Below are positions 15,451 through 16,144 of a stretch of DNA of 16,144 bases, piece by piece. Below the pieces are notes generated by a model. That model saw nothing but the letters and a program-made list of their open reading frames with translations, was not told the origin of the DNA and made no database searches. This stretch comes from Acidobacteriota bacterium (GTDB lineage: Bacteria; Acidobacteriota; Blastocatellia; RBC074), in assembly GCA_022614735.1 (NCBI GenBank), contig JAKEHZ010000068.1, forward strand, positions 1 to 16,144. Reading direction: 5' to 3'. Numbering within the stretch: position 1 is the first letter of the stretch; every line of letters begins with the position of its first letter. A program made the translations under genes and the position numbers.

Positions 15451-16140
15451 ACTCAATGCTCCATTTTCCAGACGCAGCACGCGATTGCAAGTCCCAGCCA
15501 ACCGTTCGTTGTGGGTGGCGATAATAACAGTCAATTGCTCTTCCGCCTGCAATTGCCGGATGAGCGTCTGAACCTCAACACCTGTGCGCTGATCCAGGTT
15601 GCCTGTCGGTTCGTCTGCGAGCAGTAAAACCGGCGAACAAACAAGCGCTCTCGCCAGCGCCACTCGTTGTCGTTCCCCACCGGATAGTTCGCCGGGGCGA
15701 TGGTCGAAACGCGCACCCAGTCCGACGCGATTTAAAAGATCAGAGGCGCGGGTCAGTGCCGCATGTTTGGTCGCTCCGCTGATCAGCTGCGGCATCATTA
15801 CATTTTCAAGTGCAGAGAACTCCGGTAACAAATGATGAAATTGGAAAACGAATCCAACTCTCCGATTACGAAAGCGCGCCAAGTCTAGCTCAGCGGATTT
15901 TGCGATGTCAAACTCACCGATTTTTACGTTTCCTGACGTAGGTCGATCGAGTCCTCCAAGTAAGTGCAAAAGCGTTGATTTACCCGCTCCCGAGGCTCCA
16001 ACGATCGCGATCATCTCGCCGCACGCGACTTCGAGGTTTAGATTTCTGAAGACAATCACGTCTTCCGCTCGGCCGGAATAAATTTTGGTGAGGTCGATGG
16101 CACGCAGCAGAATCTTGTTTTCAGGGTGATTTGAATTCAC
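15430..16140 (-). CDS. lolD: Lipoprotein-release ABC transporter ATPase LolD
   Basis: The protein has 236 residues. All ABC ATPase motifs are present: Walker A GASGAGKST (48-56), Q-loop Gln100 in VGFVFQFHHLLPEF, signature LSGGERQRVALARAL (142-156), Walker B VLLLADEPTGNLD (161-173) and switch His200. The FQFHHLLPEFSALENVMMP stretch is typical of LolD and supports it over other MacB-like ATPases. LolD powers LolC/E extraction of lipoproteins from the inner membrane; lolC/E would lie beyond the right edge, upstream. The start is uncertain: a GTG at 16140 is 4 bp from the window end, and the frame is still open to the edge. The last six residues (ELKVES) and the TGA are encoded by RAGTTRA repeat units. 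Confidence 0.9.
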   Translation of the reverse strand: MNSNHPENKILLRAIDLTKIYSGRAEDVIVFRNLNLEVACGEMIAIVGASGAGKSTLLHLLGGLDRPTSGNVKIGEFDIAKSAELDLARFRNRRVGFVFQFHHLLPEFSALENVMMPQLISGATKHAALTRASDLLNRVGLGARFDHRPGELSGGERQRVALARALVCSPVLLLADEPTGNLDQRTGVEVQTLIRQLQAEEQLTVIIATHNERLAGTCNRVLRLENGALSELKVES

Positions 16141-16144
16141 GATA

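Overview
The window reads as a piece of chromosome from a Gram-negative, lipid A-making bacterium. The gene set is outer-membrane biogenesis (lolD, bamA, two skp/ompH, lpxD, fabZ, lpxA, lpxI). The use of LpxI rather than LpxH, the tandem Skp pair, an Ala/Pro/Thr-rich exported-protein style, a ClpC-type ATPase and moderate G+C fit Acidobacteriota (perhaps Blastocatellia). That placement is inference from gene style; there is no rRNA here to confirm it.

Layout. Thirteen of fourteen genes lie on the minus strand, so transcription runs from right to left. From the right: lolD (lipoprotein-release ATPase; its start is at the window edge), clpC (AAA+ unfoldase), a 0.6 kb gap holding a very long hairpin and a good promoter, then bamA - skp - skp - lpxD - fabZ - lpxA - GNAT acetyltransferase - lpxI - nfeD - SPFH slipin. 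This is the classic bamA-skp-lpxD-fabZ-lpxA cluster, extended by lpxI and by an nfeD/slipin membrane pair. At the left end a plus-strand hotdog thioesterase converges on the slipin and diverges from an exported HExxH protein on the minus strand.

How the genes work together. LpxA, LpxD and LpxI are early lipid A steps, and FabZ feeds them hydroxyacyl-ACP. Skp chaperones carry outer-membrane proteins to BamA, and LolD powers lipoprotein sorting to the outer membrane. NfeD plus slipin is a known membrane-quality/microdomain pairing. ClpC is general protein quality control.

The unexpected content is between the genes. Nearly every gap longer than about 60 bp holds an inverted repeat whose arms are built from short tandem units, usually 7 bp and in one family 9 bp. 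The unit sequence differs from gap to gap: GATGCTA, GGAGTCC, CCATAAA/TCATTTT, RAGTTRA, CGGAACAAA. Three structures have perfect arms of 43, 59 and 62 bp. Copy number often differs between the two arms. Several genes end inside a repeat arm, so their last residues and stop codon come from the repeat: the thioesterase and GNAT both end in RNKRK, and LolD ends in ELKVES. One 62-bp arm contains the Shine-Dalgarno of lpxD. This repeat system is the main candidate for something undescribed.
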